A stretch of 64,000 nt of DNA from the NCBI RefSeq assembly GCF_016411825.1, contig NZ_JAEKMH010000001.1, forward strand, positions 558,001-622,000, given 5' to 3'. Below, one piece after another: positions 8,467 through 16,387 of the stretch (positions within the stretch are counted from its first letter, which is position 1; each line of letters starts with the position of its first letter). The notes below the pieces were generated by a model. The model saw nothing but the letters and a program-made list of their open reading frames with translations. It did no database searches and was not told where the DNA came from. The stretch is from Devosia sediminis (lineage in GTDB: Bacteria; Pseudomonadota; Alphaproteobacteria; Rhizobiales; Devosiaceae). A program made the translations under genes and the position numbers.

Positions 8467-8688
8467 TCAGGCAGTCTTGGAGATGCGGGACATGGCCATC
8501 TTGGAATAGATATTGCCCATCTCCACGGCGTTGCTGGCCTGGATGTTGGCAAAGCTGTTGGCCAGATTCGCATTCTTCTGGATGGTCTCGGCAGCCATGG
8601 CCTTGCGCTCACGCTGATACTGCATCCGGTCATAGGATGAGAACTGGTGCATGTTATAGCGGTTGATCTTGGTCGAACCATAAGCCAT
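8467..8688 (-). CDS. Small conserved hypothetical protein, tandem paralogue
   Basis: 73 residues from ATG 8688, which gives the start MAYGSTKINRYNMHQ aligned with MAISGKITRFNMHQ of its neighbour. The conserved core NMHQ...QKNANLANSFANIQ...SKMAMSRISK shows a local duplication that has been kept under coding constraint. There is no signal peptide, no membrane segment and no cysteine pair other than in the rejected upstream extension. The genes are 63 bases apart in the same orientation and may be one transcript or separately expressed. Function unknown. Confidence 0.7.
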   Translation of the reverse strand: MAYGSTKINRYNMHQFSSYDRMQYQRERKAMAAETIQKNANLANSFANIQASNAVEMGNIYSKMAMSRISKTA

Positions 8689-8759
8689 GCCGCAAAGCTG
8701 AACACTTATGGTTAACAAAGCGTTGAGGCCGCCCTTGCGGGGCGGCCTTGCGCGGTGTT

Positions 8760-9605
8760 TCAGCGGCTGAAACCGCGGCTCATGCGGCGCTCGAGCAGGC
8801 GCTGGGCGCCCATGGCGAGCAGGGTGAGCGCCATGTACCAGATGCAGGCGACGAGCAGCAGGGGAATGGTCTCGTAGGTGCGGGCATAGATGGACTGCAC
8901 CGTGGTCAGCAGCTCGGTATAGCCGATGATCGAGACCAGAGACGTGTTCTTGAACAGCGAGATCAGGTCATTGGCCCCGGCGGGCGTCGAGACGCGGATG
9001 GCCTGGGGCAGGATGACCCTGAGCTGGGTGGTGGATGGCGGCATGCCGAGCGCCCGGGCCGCTTCCTGCTGGCCCTTGTCCACCGAAAGCACGCCGCCAC
9101 GAAAGATTTCGCCCAGATGCGCGCCGAGAATGAAGGTGAGGCCGATGACCGCAGCGGCGAACTGGGTGATGACCGAATTGGTCGGCACCGAGATCAGCGG
9201 CGGCAGGAAGGGCAGGCCGATCTCGATATTGGGCACGAGGGCGGCGAAGAAATAGATGAAGAGGATCAGCACCAAAGCCGGAATGGCACGCGACAGGGCG
9301 ATATAGACCGAGGCGATCATGCGCAGCGGCGCGCGCTTGCTGAGGCGCATGGCGGCGGTGACGAGGCCGATGGCGATGCCGACGATCCCCGAAAGCGCCG
9401 TGAGCCAGAGCGTGGTTGCGAGACCGGCCAGGATCTGTTCGCTGACGATATATTGCGAGACGACGTCCCAGCGCCAGCGCGGGTTGGTGAAGAGGTTGAT
9501 CACTACCCCGAGGACCATGAAGAAGAGCACGACCCAGAGGACCGGGGTGACATAGTCGCGGCGGGGCAGGAGCTGCACCGGTGTGGCTGTTGATTGCATC
9601 GTCAT
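8760..9605 (-). CDS. Polar amino-acid-type ABC transporter permease
   Basis: 281 residues of the HisM/GlnP family. It has a cytoplasmic N terminus, then about five to six membrane segments and the EAA loop [22 protein letters not shown], which docks the ATPase. It is slightly longer than the usual 220-240 residues because of an N-terminal extension with one extra membrane segment and a soluble stretch. It is the last gene of an operon read from 12163: SnoaL-like, binding protein, ATPase, permease. Its start overlaps the ATPase stop by 4 bases, implying translational coupling. A single permease gene suggests a homodimer. Substrate not determined by sequence. Confidence 0.9.
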   Translation of the reverse strand: MTMQSTATPVQLLPRRDYVTPVLWVVLFFMVLGVVINLFTNPRWRWDVVSQYIVSEQILAGLATTLWLTALSGIVGIAIGLVTAAMRLSKRAPLRMIASVYIALSRAIPALVLILFIYFFAALVPNIEIGLPFLPPLISVPTNSVITQFAAAVIGLTFILGAHLGEIFRGGVLSVDKGQQEAARALGMPPSTTQLRVILPQAIRVSTPAGANDLISLFKNTSLVSIIGYTELLTTVQSIYARTYETIPLLLVACIWYMALTLLAMGAQRLLERRMSRGFSR

Positions 9606-10396
9606 GCGAGCTCTGCCTGCTTGACCCGCGACAGGAAAGTGCGGGTCCGTTCTTCCTGGGGATGGTCGATGACCTGTTGCGGCGGTCCCATTTCGACGAT
9701 GGAGCCATTGTCAATGAAGACGACGCGGTCGCTGACATCGCGGGCGAAGGAAATTTCGTGGGTGACGATGACCATGGTCATGCCGGAGCGGCTGACATCG
9801 CTGATGACATCGAGCACTTCCCCGACGAGTTCGGGATCGAGCGCCGAGGTGGGTTCGTCGAACAGCATGACCCGGGGCTCCATGGCCAGGGCCCGAGCGA
9901 TGGCCACGCGCTGCTGCTGGCCGCCGGACAATTGCTCGGGATAGGCATCGCGCTTGGCCGAAAGGCCGACGCGGGCGAGCAAGTCGAGCGCCTTTTCGGT
10001 GGCTTCGGCCTTGCCGCTGCCGAGCACGCGCAGAGGCGCCTCGATGATGTTTTCGAGCACCGACATGTGCGGGAAGAGGTTGAAGCGCTGGAACACCATG
10101 CCGATCTGGCGGCGCTGGCGGGCGACGTCGCGCTCGGGCAGTTCGCGGAAACGGCCGGGCGCTTCCTCGAGGTAGCCCATGGGATCGCCATGGATGCGGA
10201 TGAGGCCGCGCGTGGGCTGTTCGAGCCGGTTCATGCAGCGCAGCAAGGTGGACTTGCCCGAGCCCGATGGCCCGAGGATCGAGACGACCTCTCCCTGAGC
10301 CACGTCGAGACTTATCGCGCGCAGCACTTCGAGGTCAGCAAAACTCTTGCTGACCTCGAGGCATGACACGGCAGGGTGTGTCAGTTGAGTGGACAT
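9602..10396 (-). CDS. Polar amino-acid-type ABC transporter ATP-binding protein
   Basis: 264 residues. Walker [11 protein letters not shown]-loop [11 protein letters not shown], signature [15 protein letters not shown], Walker [15 protein letters not shown] and the switch histidine in VTHEISFA are all intact. The sequence is of the GlnQ/HisP type that energises uptake of amino acids and related small molecules. It sits between binding protein and permease in one operon, three bases after the binding-protein stop. No unusual features. Confidence 0.93.
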   Translation of the reverse strand: MSTQLTHPAVSCLEVSKSFADLEVLRAISLDVAQGEVVSILGPSGSGKSTLLRCMNRLEQPTRGLIRIHGDPMGYLEEAPGRFRELPERDVARQRRQIGMVFQRFNLFPHMSVLENIIEAPLRVLGSGKAEATEKALDLLARVGLSAKRDAYPEQLSGGQQQRVAIARALAMEPRVMLFDEPTSALDPELVGEVLDVISDVSRSGMTMVIVTHEISFARDVSDRVVFIDNGSIVEMGPPQQVIDHPQEERTRTFLSRVKQAELA

Positions 10397-10399
10397 GCG

Positions 10400-11278
10400 T
10401 CAGTTGGCCGGAACATTGCCCGCGAATTCCGCAAGGCTGGTTTCGGACTGACCGTAATGGGTCAGGATGTCGTCATAGACGCCGGTTTCCTTGATGTGAT
10501 CGAGGGCGGCAATGACGGCACGGCCGAGGTCCTCGTTGTCGGTCCGCATCAGGATGGCCATGTCATAGGCGAACTGGGCGCCGGAGGCGGCGAACTGGTC
10601 CGGGCTGGTGGCCGCCAGATAGGAGGCCGGCGCCATGGCGATCCAGGAGGCATCGGCGCGGGCGCTGACGATCGGAAGCTGCAGCGAGCTATCGGCGATG
10701 GAGAGCAGGCTCGGCTCGGGCTTGCCGTCGGCGACGCACTTGTCGACCTGTTCGAGCGCCATGGCTTCCTGCTGGGAACTCTTGGCCACGGCAACGGTCA
10801 GGCCGCAGAGATCGTCGGGGGACTGCACATTCTTGGGATTGCCCGAGGGCAGCAGCAGGGCGGTGCCGGACTTGAAATAGGGCACCACGATATAGGCAGC
10901 GCGGCGGGTGGGAATGTCGGCAACGCCGGGCGCCAGGTCGAAGCGGGCGGCGTCGATGCCCGGAATGGTGCCGTCGGACTGGGTGCGCATGGTGGTCAGC
11001 GTCAGGCCCATGGTCGAGGCGACGGCGCCCATCAGGTCGATGATCATGCCCTGGGCCTGGTCCTGGGCGTCGAAGACGGAGAGCGGCTCGCCATAGGCGG
11101 TGATCGGGACGGTGAGCGTGCCCGGGGTCACGAGCGCATCGGGGACCATGGCCGCGATTTCGGGCACGGCCGGCGCATCATAGGTGGCGGGCTCCATGTT
11201 CTGAGCGAGGACCGTGGTGCTGGCGCCAACGGTGGCGGCCAGGACCAGAGACCCGAGAGCGGAACGAAACAGTGTCAT
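10400..11278 (-). CDS. ABC transporter substrate-binding protein (SBP family 3)
   Basis: 292 residues with a signal peptide (cleavage after VLA-Q, about residue 25). The periplasmic part has the family 3 bilobed pattern: YGEPLSVFDAQDQAQGMIIDLMGAV, DLAPGVADIPTRRAAYIVVPYF, and DDLCGLTVAVAKSSQQE. The family binds polar amino acids, opines and related molecules; the ligand here cannot be read from sequence. The pairing with a SnoaL-like gene is unusual for an amino-acid transporter and hints at uptake of an aromatic or polyketide-like substrate for a catabolic enzyme (inference). Confidence 0.88.
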   Translation of the reverse strand: MTLFRSALGSLVLAATVGASTTVLAQNMEPATYDAPAVPEIAAMVPDALVTPGTLTVPITAYGEPLSVFDAQDQAQGMIIDLMGAVASTMGLTLTTMRTQSDGTIPGIDAARFDLAPGVADIPTRRAAYIVVPYFKSGTALLLPSGNPKNVQSPDDLCGLTVAVAKSSQQEAMALEQVDKCVADGKPEPSLLSIADSSLQLPIVSARADASWIAMAPASYLAATSPDQFAASGAQFAYDMAILMRTDNEDLGRAVIAALDHIKETGVYDDILTHYGQSETSLAEFAGNVPAN

Positions 11279-11322
11279 TTGTCTGAGCTTTCTTGTGTGA
11301 GGTCTGCAAATCTGTCGGTCTG

Positions 11323-11362
11323 GCCGCTGCGGCGGAGCCGGGGCAGGTCCCGTCGCAGCGGC
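11323..11362 (-). repeat. Intercistronic stem-loop between SnoaL-like gene and binding-protein gene
   Basis: Perfect 9-base inverted repeat GCCGCTGCG (11323-11331) and CGCAGCGGC (11354-11362) with a 22-base loop, in the 93-base gap between two co-directional genes. No run of T follows on the minus strand, so it is not a standard terminator. It may mark mRNA processing or partial attenuation. Confidence 0.5.
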
Positions 11363-11371
11363 GGTTCGGCG

Positions 11372-12163
11372 CTACTTGCGCGAGAACATCACCTTGTCGC
11401 CAACAATGCCGGACTGCGCGGCAAGGCCACGGATTTCGGCATCGCCCTCGGGGATGATCTGCCCGCTATTGTCCGCGCCGTGCTCGGCAGGGACGTTGCC
11501 GTACCAGAAGCGTTCCGGGCGCAGGTATTCGGGAATGGGTTTGCCCGTCGTGGGGTGGGGGAACTGCCATGGATGGGTGCTCACTTCCGGGAAGGGGTGG
11601 TGGAAGGTCATCGGGCGATCAGGCGGGATCTCGTGGGAGATGCGACCGCCATAGGACACGTCTTCGATGAAATCTCCGCCGGCCGCCATGGCGATAAAGG
11701 CTAGGTGCATCTTGGAAATCCACCAGACGCCGTTTTCGTCCTGGCGCCACTCCAGCATGTAGTTGCCATATTGCTTGGAGGTCCAGCCGACGCCGTATTT
11801 GCCGACGACGCCGTCATACTTGAAGCGGCTGGTGGCGATCTTGAGGTCGTCGGCGACCTCGACAATGCCGGAAAAGGCGTGGTGCCAGATGATGGTCCCG
11901 GCATCGAGGCGGTTGTTGGCGCCGCCATAGGCCAGGCCCCAGATTTCCATCCACAGCTTGCGGCGCTGTTCGGGTCCCACATAGACACCGCGCCCGCCGA
12001 CCTCGACGGTGGCATCCTCTGTGAACATTTCGAGGACCTGCTCATAGAGAGCGTAATCCATGAAGAGCGTGTAGATATACATGTTGCGGCGAACCGCTTC
12101 GATGGCCTTGAGGCGACCAACCTCGGCGCGCAATGCCGCGATTTCCTCGTGCAGTTCGGCCAT
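11372..12163 (-). CDS. SnoaL-like (NTF2-fold) domain protein
   Basis: 263 residues. After an N-terminal coiled helix (LHEEIAALRAEVGRLKAIEAVRR), residues 30-160 show the SnoaL/NTF2-like pattern: LFMDYALYEQVLEMFTEDA, TSRFKYDGVVG, and VWWISKMH. This fold is used by polyketide cyclases, dehydratases and dioxygenase small subunits. The C-terminal 90 residues, rich in Pro, His and Trp (PDRPMTFHHPFPEVSTHPW), are like those of annotated nuclear transport factor 2 family proteins in catabolic operons. It is the first gene of an operon with an ABC importer, suggesting it acts on the imported compound. Reaction unknown. Confidence 0.75.
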   Translation of the reverse strand: MAELHEEIAALRAEVGRLKAIEAVRRNMYIYTLFMDYALYEQVLEMFTEDATVEVGGRGVYVGPEQRRKLWMEIWGLAYGGANNRLDAGTIIWHHAFSGIVEVADDLKIATSRFKYDGVVGKYGVGWTSKQYGNYMLEWRQDENGVWWISKMHLAFIAMAAGGDFIEDVSYGGRISHEIPPDRPMTFHHPFPEVSTHPWQFPHPTTGKPIPEYLRPERFWYGNVPAEHGADNSGQIIPEGDAEIRGLAAQSGIVGDKVMFSRK

Positions 12164-12262
12164 TTTCCCTACCTTTCAAAAGCTCAATGAAATACCGGTC
12201 ACCAGACGGAATCCGTCTGGACGCGCAGGCGCCCGGCTGATGTCGCAATGTCCCTCGGAAGC

Positions 12263-12330
12263 GAACAATTCCCCTCGAATTGTTCTGCTTCATAACAATT
12301 AGATTGTTCTACGACATAACTATTGTCAAC
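12263..12330 (-). promoter_or_regulatory. Array of AACAATT / AATTGTT half-sites upstream of the SnoaL-ABC operon
   Basis: In the 292-base gap between the LysE stop and the SnoaL-like start, an AT-rich patch carries GAACAATT (12263-12270), AATTGTTC (12278-12285), AACAATT (12294-12300), ATTGTT (12303-12308) and a degenerate AACTATTGT (12318-12326). The first pair is a perfect 8-base inverted repeat with a 7-base spacer. The second and third form another inverted repeat. This looks like a multi-site operator for a dimeric repressor; the only gene downstream is the operon starting at 12163. The rest of the gap shows nothing else. Confidence 0.6.
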
Positions 12331-12455
12331 AACCTCTTTGCGTGAAGGTTGTATCGCGGGAAATGAAATTTCCAGCGTGATATCAATAGGTTATCGAATT
12401 GGCGGCGAAGAAGTGACTTTGCCGTGGGTCAGCGACGGGGAGCTGAACTGCCGCG

Positions 12456-13067
12456 TCAGTGCTGCATGACCACGAGGCCGGCGGCGCCCGCCATCATGGC
12501 GCCGGCCGTCTTGTTGAGGCGGCCAAGGGCCTTTTCCGAGCGGAACATGTCGCGGGCGGCGGAGGCCAGCCAGGCATAGCCGCAGCCGATGATAAGCAGG
12601 ACGACCATGACAATGGCCGTCAGCTCGGCGAAGGCGAGCGGGTTCATCTCGCCCAGCGGCACCACGGTGGGCAGAATGGCGAGATAGAAGACGATGGTCT
12701 TGGGATTGCCCATGGTGAGCGAGAAACCGGCGAGGAAGGTCTTCCAGGGATCTTCGTTTCTGGGCTTCATCTGTTCGGAGCCGGGGCGTGCCGTCCAGAA
12801 CTTGTAGGCGATATAGAGCAGGTAGGCCGCGCCGGCCCAGCGCACGATGGTGAAGACCGGTCCGAACAAAGTGGCAATAGCGGCGAGGCCGAAGACGGCG
12901 AAGAAGAAATAGACGAGATCGCCCGCCAGAATGCCCAGCACCATGGGGAAAGCACCCTTGAAGCCGCCACCCAAAGCGCGGGCCACCACGGCAGCGACGC
13001 CGGGGCCGGGCACGAGCACGGCGATGGCATAGGCAACGGTGAAGGCGGTGAGGGTGAAGATGTCCAT
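12456..13067 (-). CDS. LysE/RhtB-family exporter
   Basis: 203 residues, the usual length, with about six membrane segments. The family motif PGPGVAAVVARALGGGFKGAFPMVLGI appears near residue 20 split over the first loop, followed by RWAGAAYLLYIAYKFW and MGNPKTIVFYLAILPTVV. Members export amino acids or homoserine lactone-like compounds; substrate unknown. The gene stands alone, divergent from the ABC-F gene with about 170 bases between starts that should hold both promoters. Not part of the SnoaL operon, since the operator array lies between them. Confidence 0.9.
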   Translation of the reverse strand: MDIFTLTAFTVAYAIAVLVPGPGVAAVVARALGGGFKGAFPMVLGILAGDLVYFFFAVFGLAAIATLFGPVFTIVRWAGAAYLLYIAYKFWTARPGSEQMKPRNEDPWKTFLAGFSLTMGNPKTIVFYLAILPTVVPLGEMNPLAFAELTAIVMVVLLIIGCGYAWLASAARDMFRSEKALGRLNKTAGAMMAGAAGLVVMQH

Positions 13068-13236
13068 GGCAGGCCTCTGACGCTGAGCGAGCGGACACTA
13101 CGCCTCGGCACGATGATTTGCCAGCGGCGGCACAAATGATTATGTAGGGTTCATCGCAACCCGACCGGACGGTTCCCAATGGATCGCATCCTCAAAGCAA
13201 TGCCCACCTGCCTTGCCCACGAGGATTTTTCGAACC

Positions 13237-14820
13237 ATGCCTTCCGTTACGATTTCGCGCCTGAGCTATACCGGCCCTGACGGCCAGACACTTTTCTCCA
13301 ATCTCGACCTGACTTTCGGCACCGGGCGGACCGGTCTTGTCGGCCGCAATGGCGTGGGCAAGACCACGCTGCTGCGCCTTATCACCGGCGAGCTGACGCC
13401 CAGCGCCGGCACGGTGAGCGTCAACGGTCGTATTCGCCTGCTGCGTCAGCAGGTGCAGCCGGGGCCAGGTGAAACCATTGCCGATCTCTTCGGCGCCCGC
13501 GCGGGGCTGGCACTGCTCGAGCGCGCCATGGCAGGGGAAGCCAGCGGCGAGGAATTGGCCGAGGCCGACTGGACGTTGGAGGCACGCCTCGATGAGGCGC
13601 TCGCGGCGCTGGCGCTGGATGTCGGGCCGGAGACACTGCTCTCGACCCTGTCGGGCGGGCAGCGGACCCGCGCGGCGCTGGCGGCGCTGGTGTTCGATGC
13701 GCCGGACCTGATCCTTCTCGACGAGCCGACCAACAATCTCGATGCCGACGGGCGCGCTGCGGTGGCGGAAATGCTGTCCGGCTGGCGCGGCGCCGCCATG
13801 GTCATCAGCCACGACCGGACCCTGCTCGAAAACATGGATGCCATTGTCGAGCTGACCGGGCTCGGCGCCACCGTCTATGGTGGCAATTACAGCCACTATC
13901 GGGAGCGTAAGGCGCTGGAGCTGGCCAATGCCCAGCGCGATCTGGATGTGGCCGAGCGGCAGATCCGCGACGCGGCCCGGGCGGCGCAGGAAGCGCGCGA
14001 ACGGCAGGACAAGCGCGATGCCGGCGGCCGCAAGAAGGCCGCCAAGGGCGACATTTCCAAGATCATCCTGGGCGGGATGAAGCGGCGCGCCGAGGCAACG
14101 GCGGGTGGGCTTGACAAGCTGGCCGAAAAGCAGGCCGACGCGGCGCAGATGCAGGCGGCGGAGGCGCGCTCGAAAGTCGAGGTGCTGACGCCGTTCGCGG
14201 TGAAGCTCAAGCCGAGCGGGTTACCGGCCGGCAAGGTGGTGCTGCGCGCCAGCGACCTCGGTGGCGGCTATGATCCAGAAAAGCCGGTGATCCGCGGCTT
14301 TTCCATGGACATGATCGGGCCGGAACGCGTGGCGATCACCGGGCCGAACGGGGCGGGCAAGACGACCCTGCTGAAGCTGCTGACCGGCGCGCTGGAGCCG
14401 GCGACGGGTACGGTGCAGATCGGCGGACCGATGGTACTGCTCGACCAGCAGGTGGGCCTCCTGGATCGAAATGAGAGCATTCTCGAGAATTTCCGGCGGC
14501 TCAACCCGGGGAGTTCGGTCAATGATTGCCGGGCGGTGCTGGCGGCGTTCAAGTTCCGCAATGATGCGGCTCTGCAGCGGGTCGGGACGCTGAGCGGCGG
14601 CGAAATGCTGCGGGCCGGGCTGGCCTGCGTGCTGGGCGGGACGACGCCGCCCATGCTCGTCGTGCTGGACGAGCCGACCAACCATCTGGACATCGACGCC
14701 ATAGAGGTGGTGGAGGCGGGGCTGCGCGCTTTCGACGGCGCGCTGCTGGTCATCAGCCACGACCGGGCGTTTTTGGAGGCCATCGGGGTGGAGCGCGAGG
14801 TGGTGCTGGCACCGCGATAA
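13237..14820 (+). CDS. ABC-F family ATPase
   Basis: 527 residues from ATG 13237, chosen because MPSVTISRLSY is where ABC-F homology begins. Two soluble ABC domains lack membrane segments: first with GRNGVGKTT, LSGGQRTRAALA and LLDEPTNNLD, second with GPNGAGKTT, LSGGEMLRAGLA and VLDEPTNHLD. They are joined by a basic, coiled linker (DKRDAGGRKKAAKGDISK...) that in this family reaches into the ribosome. ABC-F proteins rescue stalled ribosomes or give resistance to ribosome-targeting antibiotics; which role applies here cannot be told. Monocistronic. Confidence 0.92.
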   Translation: MPSVTISRLSYTGPDGQTLFSNLDLTFGTGRTGLVGRNGVGKTTLLRLITGELTPSAGTVSVNGRIRLLRQQVQPGPGETIADLFGARAGLALLERAMAGEASGEELAEADWTLEARLDEALAALALDVGPETLLSTLSGGQRTRAALAALVFDAPDLILLDEPTNNLDADGRAAVAEMLSGWRGAAMVISHDRTLLENMDAIVELTGLGATVYGGNYSHYRERKALELANAQRDLDVAERQIRDAARAAQEARERQDKRDAGGRKKAAKGDISKIILGGMKRRAEATAGGLDKLAEKQADAAQMQAAEARSKVEVLTPFAVKLKPSGLPAGKVVLRASDLGGGYDPEKPVIRGFSMDMIGPERVAITGPNGAGKTTLLKLLTGALEPATGTVQIGGPMVLLDQQVGLLDRNESILENFRRLNPGSSVNDCRAVLAAFKFRNDAALQRVGTLSGGEMLRAGLACVLGGTTPPMLVVLDEPTNHLDIDAIEVVEAGLRAFDGALLVISHDRAFLEAIGVEREVVLAPR

Positions 14821-14836
14821 TGCCCGCTCTGTTCAA

Positions 14837-14914
14837 CGTCATTGCCCGGCTTGACCGGGCAATCCATTCAACGCACTCGGTTGGATGGACCACCGGGACA
14901 AGCCCGGTGGTGAC
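14837..14914. repeat. Palindromic intergenic repeat (REP-like)
   Basis: Imperfect long palindrome with CGTCATTGCCCGG at one end and CCCGGTGGTGACG at the other. Each arm is itself a hairpin (GCCCGG-cttga-CCGGGC and CCGGG-acaag-CCCGG). The same architecture occurs at 56645-56714. Such elements are common between genes in Hyphomicrobiales and may end transcripts; it sits right after the ABC-F stop. Confidence 0.75.
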
Positions 14915-14963
14915 GCAGGAATGGGGAGCACCGATGCCACCGCCCGTTTCGCGCTTGCGGAAC

Positions 14964-15013
14964 CATCCCCCTCATCCGGCGCTATACGCCACCTTCTCCC
15001 CGAGGGGGAGAAG
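14964..15013. repeat. Second class of intergenic repeat (CCCCCTCATCCGG / CTCCCCGAGGGGGAG)
   Basis: Contains CATCCCCCTCATCCGG and the hairpin CTCCCCGAGGGGGAG. Related pieces, CCCCCTCACCCGG with CTCTCCC palindromes, occur at 45840-45968. This class is widely scattered in Hyphomicrobiales genomes. Together with the preceding repeat it fills most of the 259-base gap before the next gene; nothing else is seen there. Confidence 0.65.
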
Positions 15014-15079
15014 AATAGGCGGTCCTGCGGCAGCAACCTAAAACCCATGGCGCCGTTGCCCGCGGGAAGGAGCATTGCC

Positions 15080-15271
15080 ATGGCCAATCCCGAAAAGCCC
15101 AATGTGGATTTTGACGATCCGGCCAAGCGGCCGAGCCTTGAGGATCAGTATAGCGGTCCGGCGGAGCGGGCTGTGCTCGGGACCATGGGGCCGAACGGCA
15201 TGATCGGGATCTTCATCGCCATCCTGGTGTTCATCGTCGTGTGCGGGACGGCGTTTTATTTCGTGGGGTGA
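15080..15271 (+). CDS. Small single-pass membrane protein
   Basis: 63 residues from ATG 15080, preceded by an excellent ribosome-binding site (GGGAAGGAG). The first 40 residues are polar (PEKPNVDFDDPAKRPSLEDQYSGPAERAVL). Residues 43-62 form one membrane helix (MIGIFIAILVFIVVCGTAFY) ending near the C terminus, so it is a tail-anchored type protein. No family is known to me, but strong translation signals and clean topology support a real gene. Convergent with the nucleoside hydrolase gene, 13 bases apart. Confidence 0.75.
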   Translation: MANPEKPNVDFDDPAKRPSLEDQYSGPAERAVLGTMGPNGMIGIFIAILVFIVVCGTAFYFVG

Positions 15272-15284
15272 GGGTGCTGGTTCC

Positions 15285-16238
15285 CTACGGCAGCCGGGCC
15301 AAGCGCTCGGTGAGGAGCTTGTAGAAGCCCTCGGCATTGCCGGAGCGGAGCCAGGTGGCGTTGTAGGCGCGGCCGGTGACGTGCCAGTAGTCGCAGATGG
15401 TCATGCCGACGGTGAGTTCGCTCGATGTTTCGATCGTGACGTTGCAGTGGCGGCCCTGGAAGAGCTCGGGCTGCAGCAGCCAGGCGATGACCGTGGGATC
15501 GTGCAGGGGTGCGCCTTCCCAGCCGTATTTCTTGAGATCGAAGCTCTCCGAAAAGGTGAGCATGTCGTAGACGGCCTGACCGCTGCGGTTGCCCAGGGCG
15601 CGAATGGCGTCGAGCCGGGCAGGAGTGGACTGGATCATGTGGGTGACGTCGAGCGGCTGGATGGTGATCGGCGCGCCGCAGCGCATGACCACGTCGGCCG
15701 CTTCGGGATCGACATAGATGTTGAACTCGGCCGCCGGGGTGATGTTGCCCACCTCGAAATAGGCGCCGCCCATCATGACGATTTCCTGGATGCGCTCGGC
15801 AATGGCCGGCTCCTTGACCAGGGCCATGGCGATATTGGTCAGCGGTCCCAGGGTGCAGAGGGTGATGGTGCCGGGCTCGGCATTCATCAGCGTCTCGATG
15901 ATGAAATCGACGCCGTGCTGCTCCTGCAGCGGAATGGTCGGATCGGGAAGCACCGGGCCGTTGAGGCCGGTATCGCCATGCACATGCTCGGCCGTGACCA
16001 GATGGCGGCGCATGGGGCGGGCACATCCGGCATAGACCGGGATATCGGTGCGGCCGGATAGTTCGACCACCTTGCGGGCATTGTTGGCATTGTGGTGGAG
16101 CCCGACATTGCCGGCCACCGCCACTATGCCCAGCACTTCGAGTTCCTCTGGCGACGCCAAAGCAAGCAGGATGGCGACAGCATCGTCCTGGCCGGGGTCG
16201 GTATCGATGATGATCTTGCGGGGTGTCTTGGCTGACAT
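15285..16238 (-). CDS. Inosine-uridine preferring nucleoside hydrolase family protein
   Basis: 317 residues, full length. The N-terminal calcium-binding motif DTDPGQDDAVAI (about 12-23) is diagnostic; the conserved asparagine of VAGNVGLHHNANN and the late aspartate in LHDPTVIAWLL are also present. The enzyme hydrolyses the N-glycosidic bond of ribonucleosides to base and ribose, for purine/pyrimidine salvage. No signal peptide, so cytoplasmic. No transporter or deaminase neighbours; it stands alone and is divergent from the AI-2E family gene across 149 bases. Confidence 0.93.
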   Translation of the reverse strand: MSAKTPRKIIIDTDPGQDDAVAILLALASPEELEVLGIVAVAGNVGLHHNANNARKVVELSGRTDIPVYAGCARPMRRHLVTAEHVHGDTGLNGPVLPDPTIPLQEQHGVDFIIETLMNAEPGTITLCTLGPLTNIAMALVKEPAIAERIQEIVMMGGAYFEVGNITPAAEFNIYVDPEAADVVMRCGAPITIQPLDVTHMIQSTPARLDAIRALGNRSGQAVYDMLTFSESFDLKKYGWEGAPLHDPTVIAWLLQPELFQGRHCNVTIETSSELTVGMTICDYWHVTGRAYNATWLRSGNAEGFYKLLTERLARLP

Positions 16239-16387
16239 GGATATTCCGTCGACTCGATTGGATTTGTGCCGACCTTATCCAAGCGCGATTGACTGGTCGA
16301 CGGCATAGCCGCGACGAGGTCGACTGGCTGCGGAACGAAGTGGCCCACGCCACGTTTTCGCCATAGCTCCAGCCAGCGGAAACTTCC

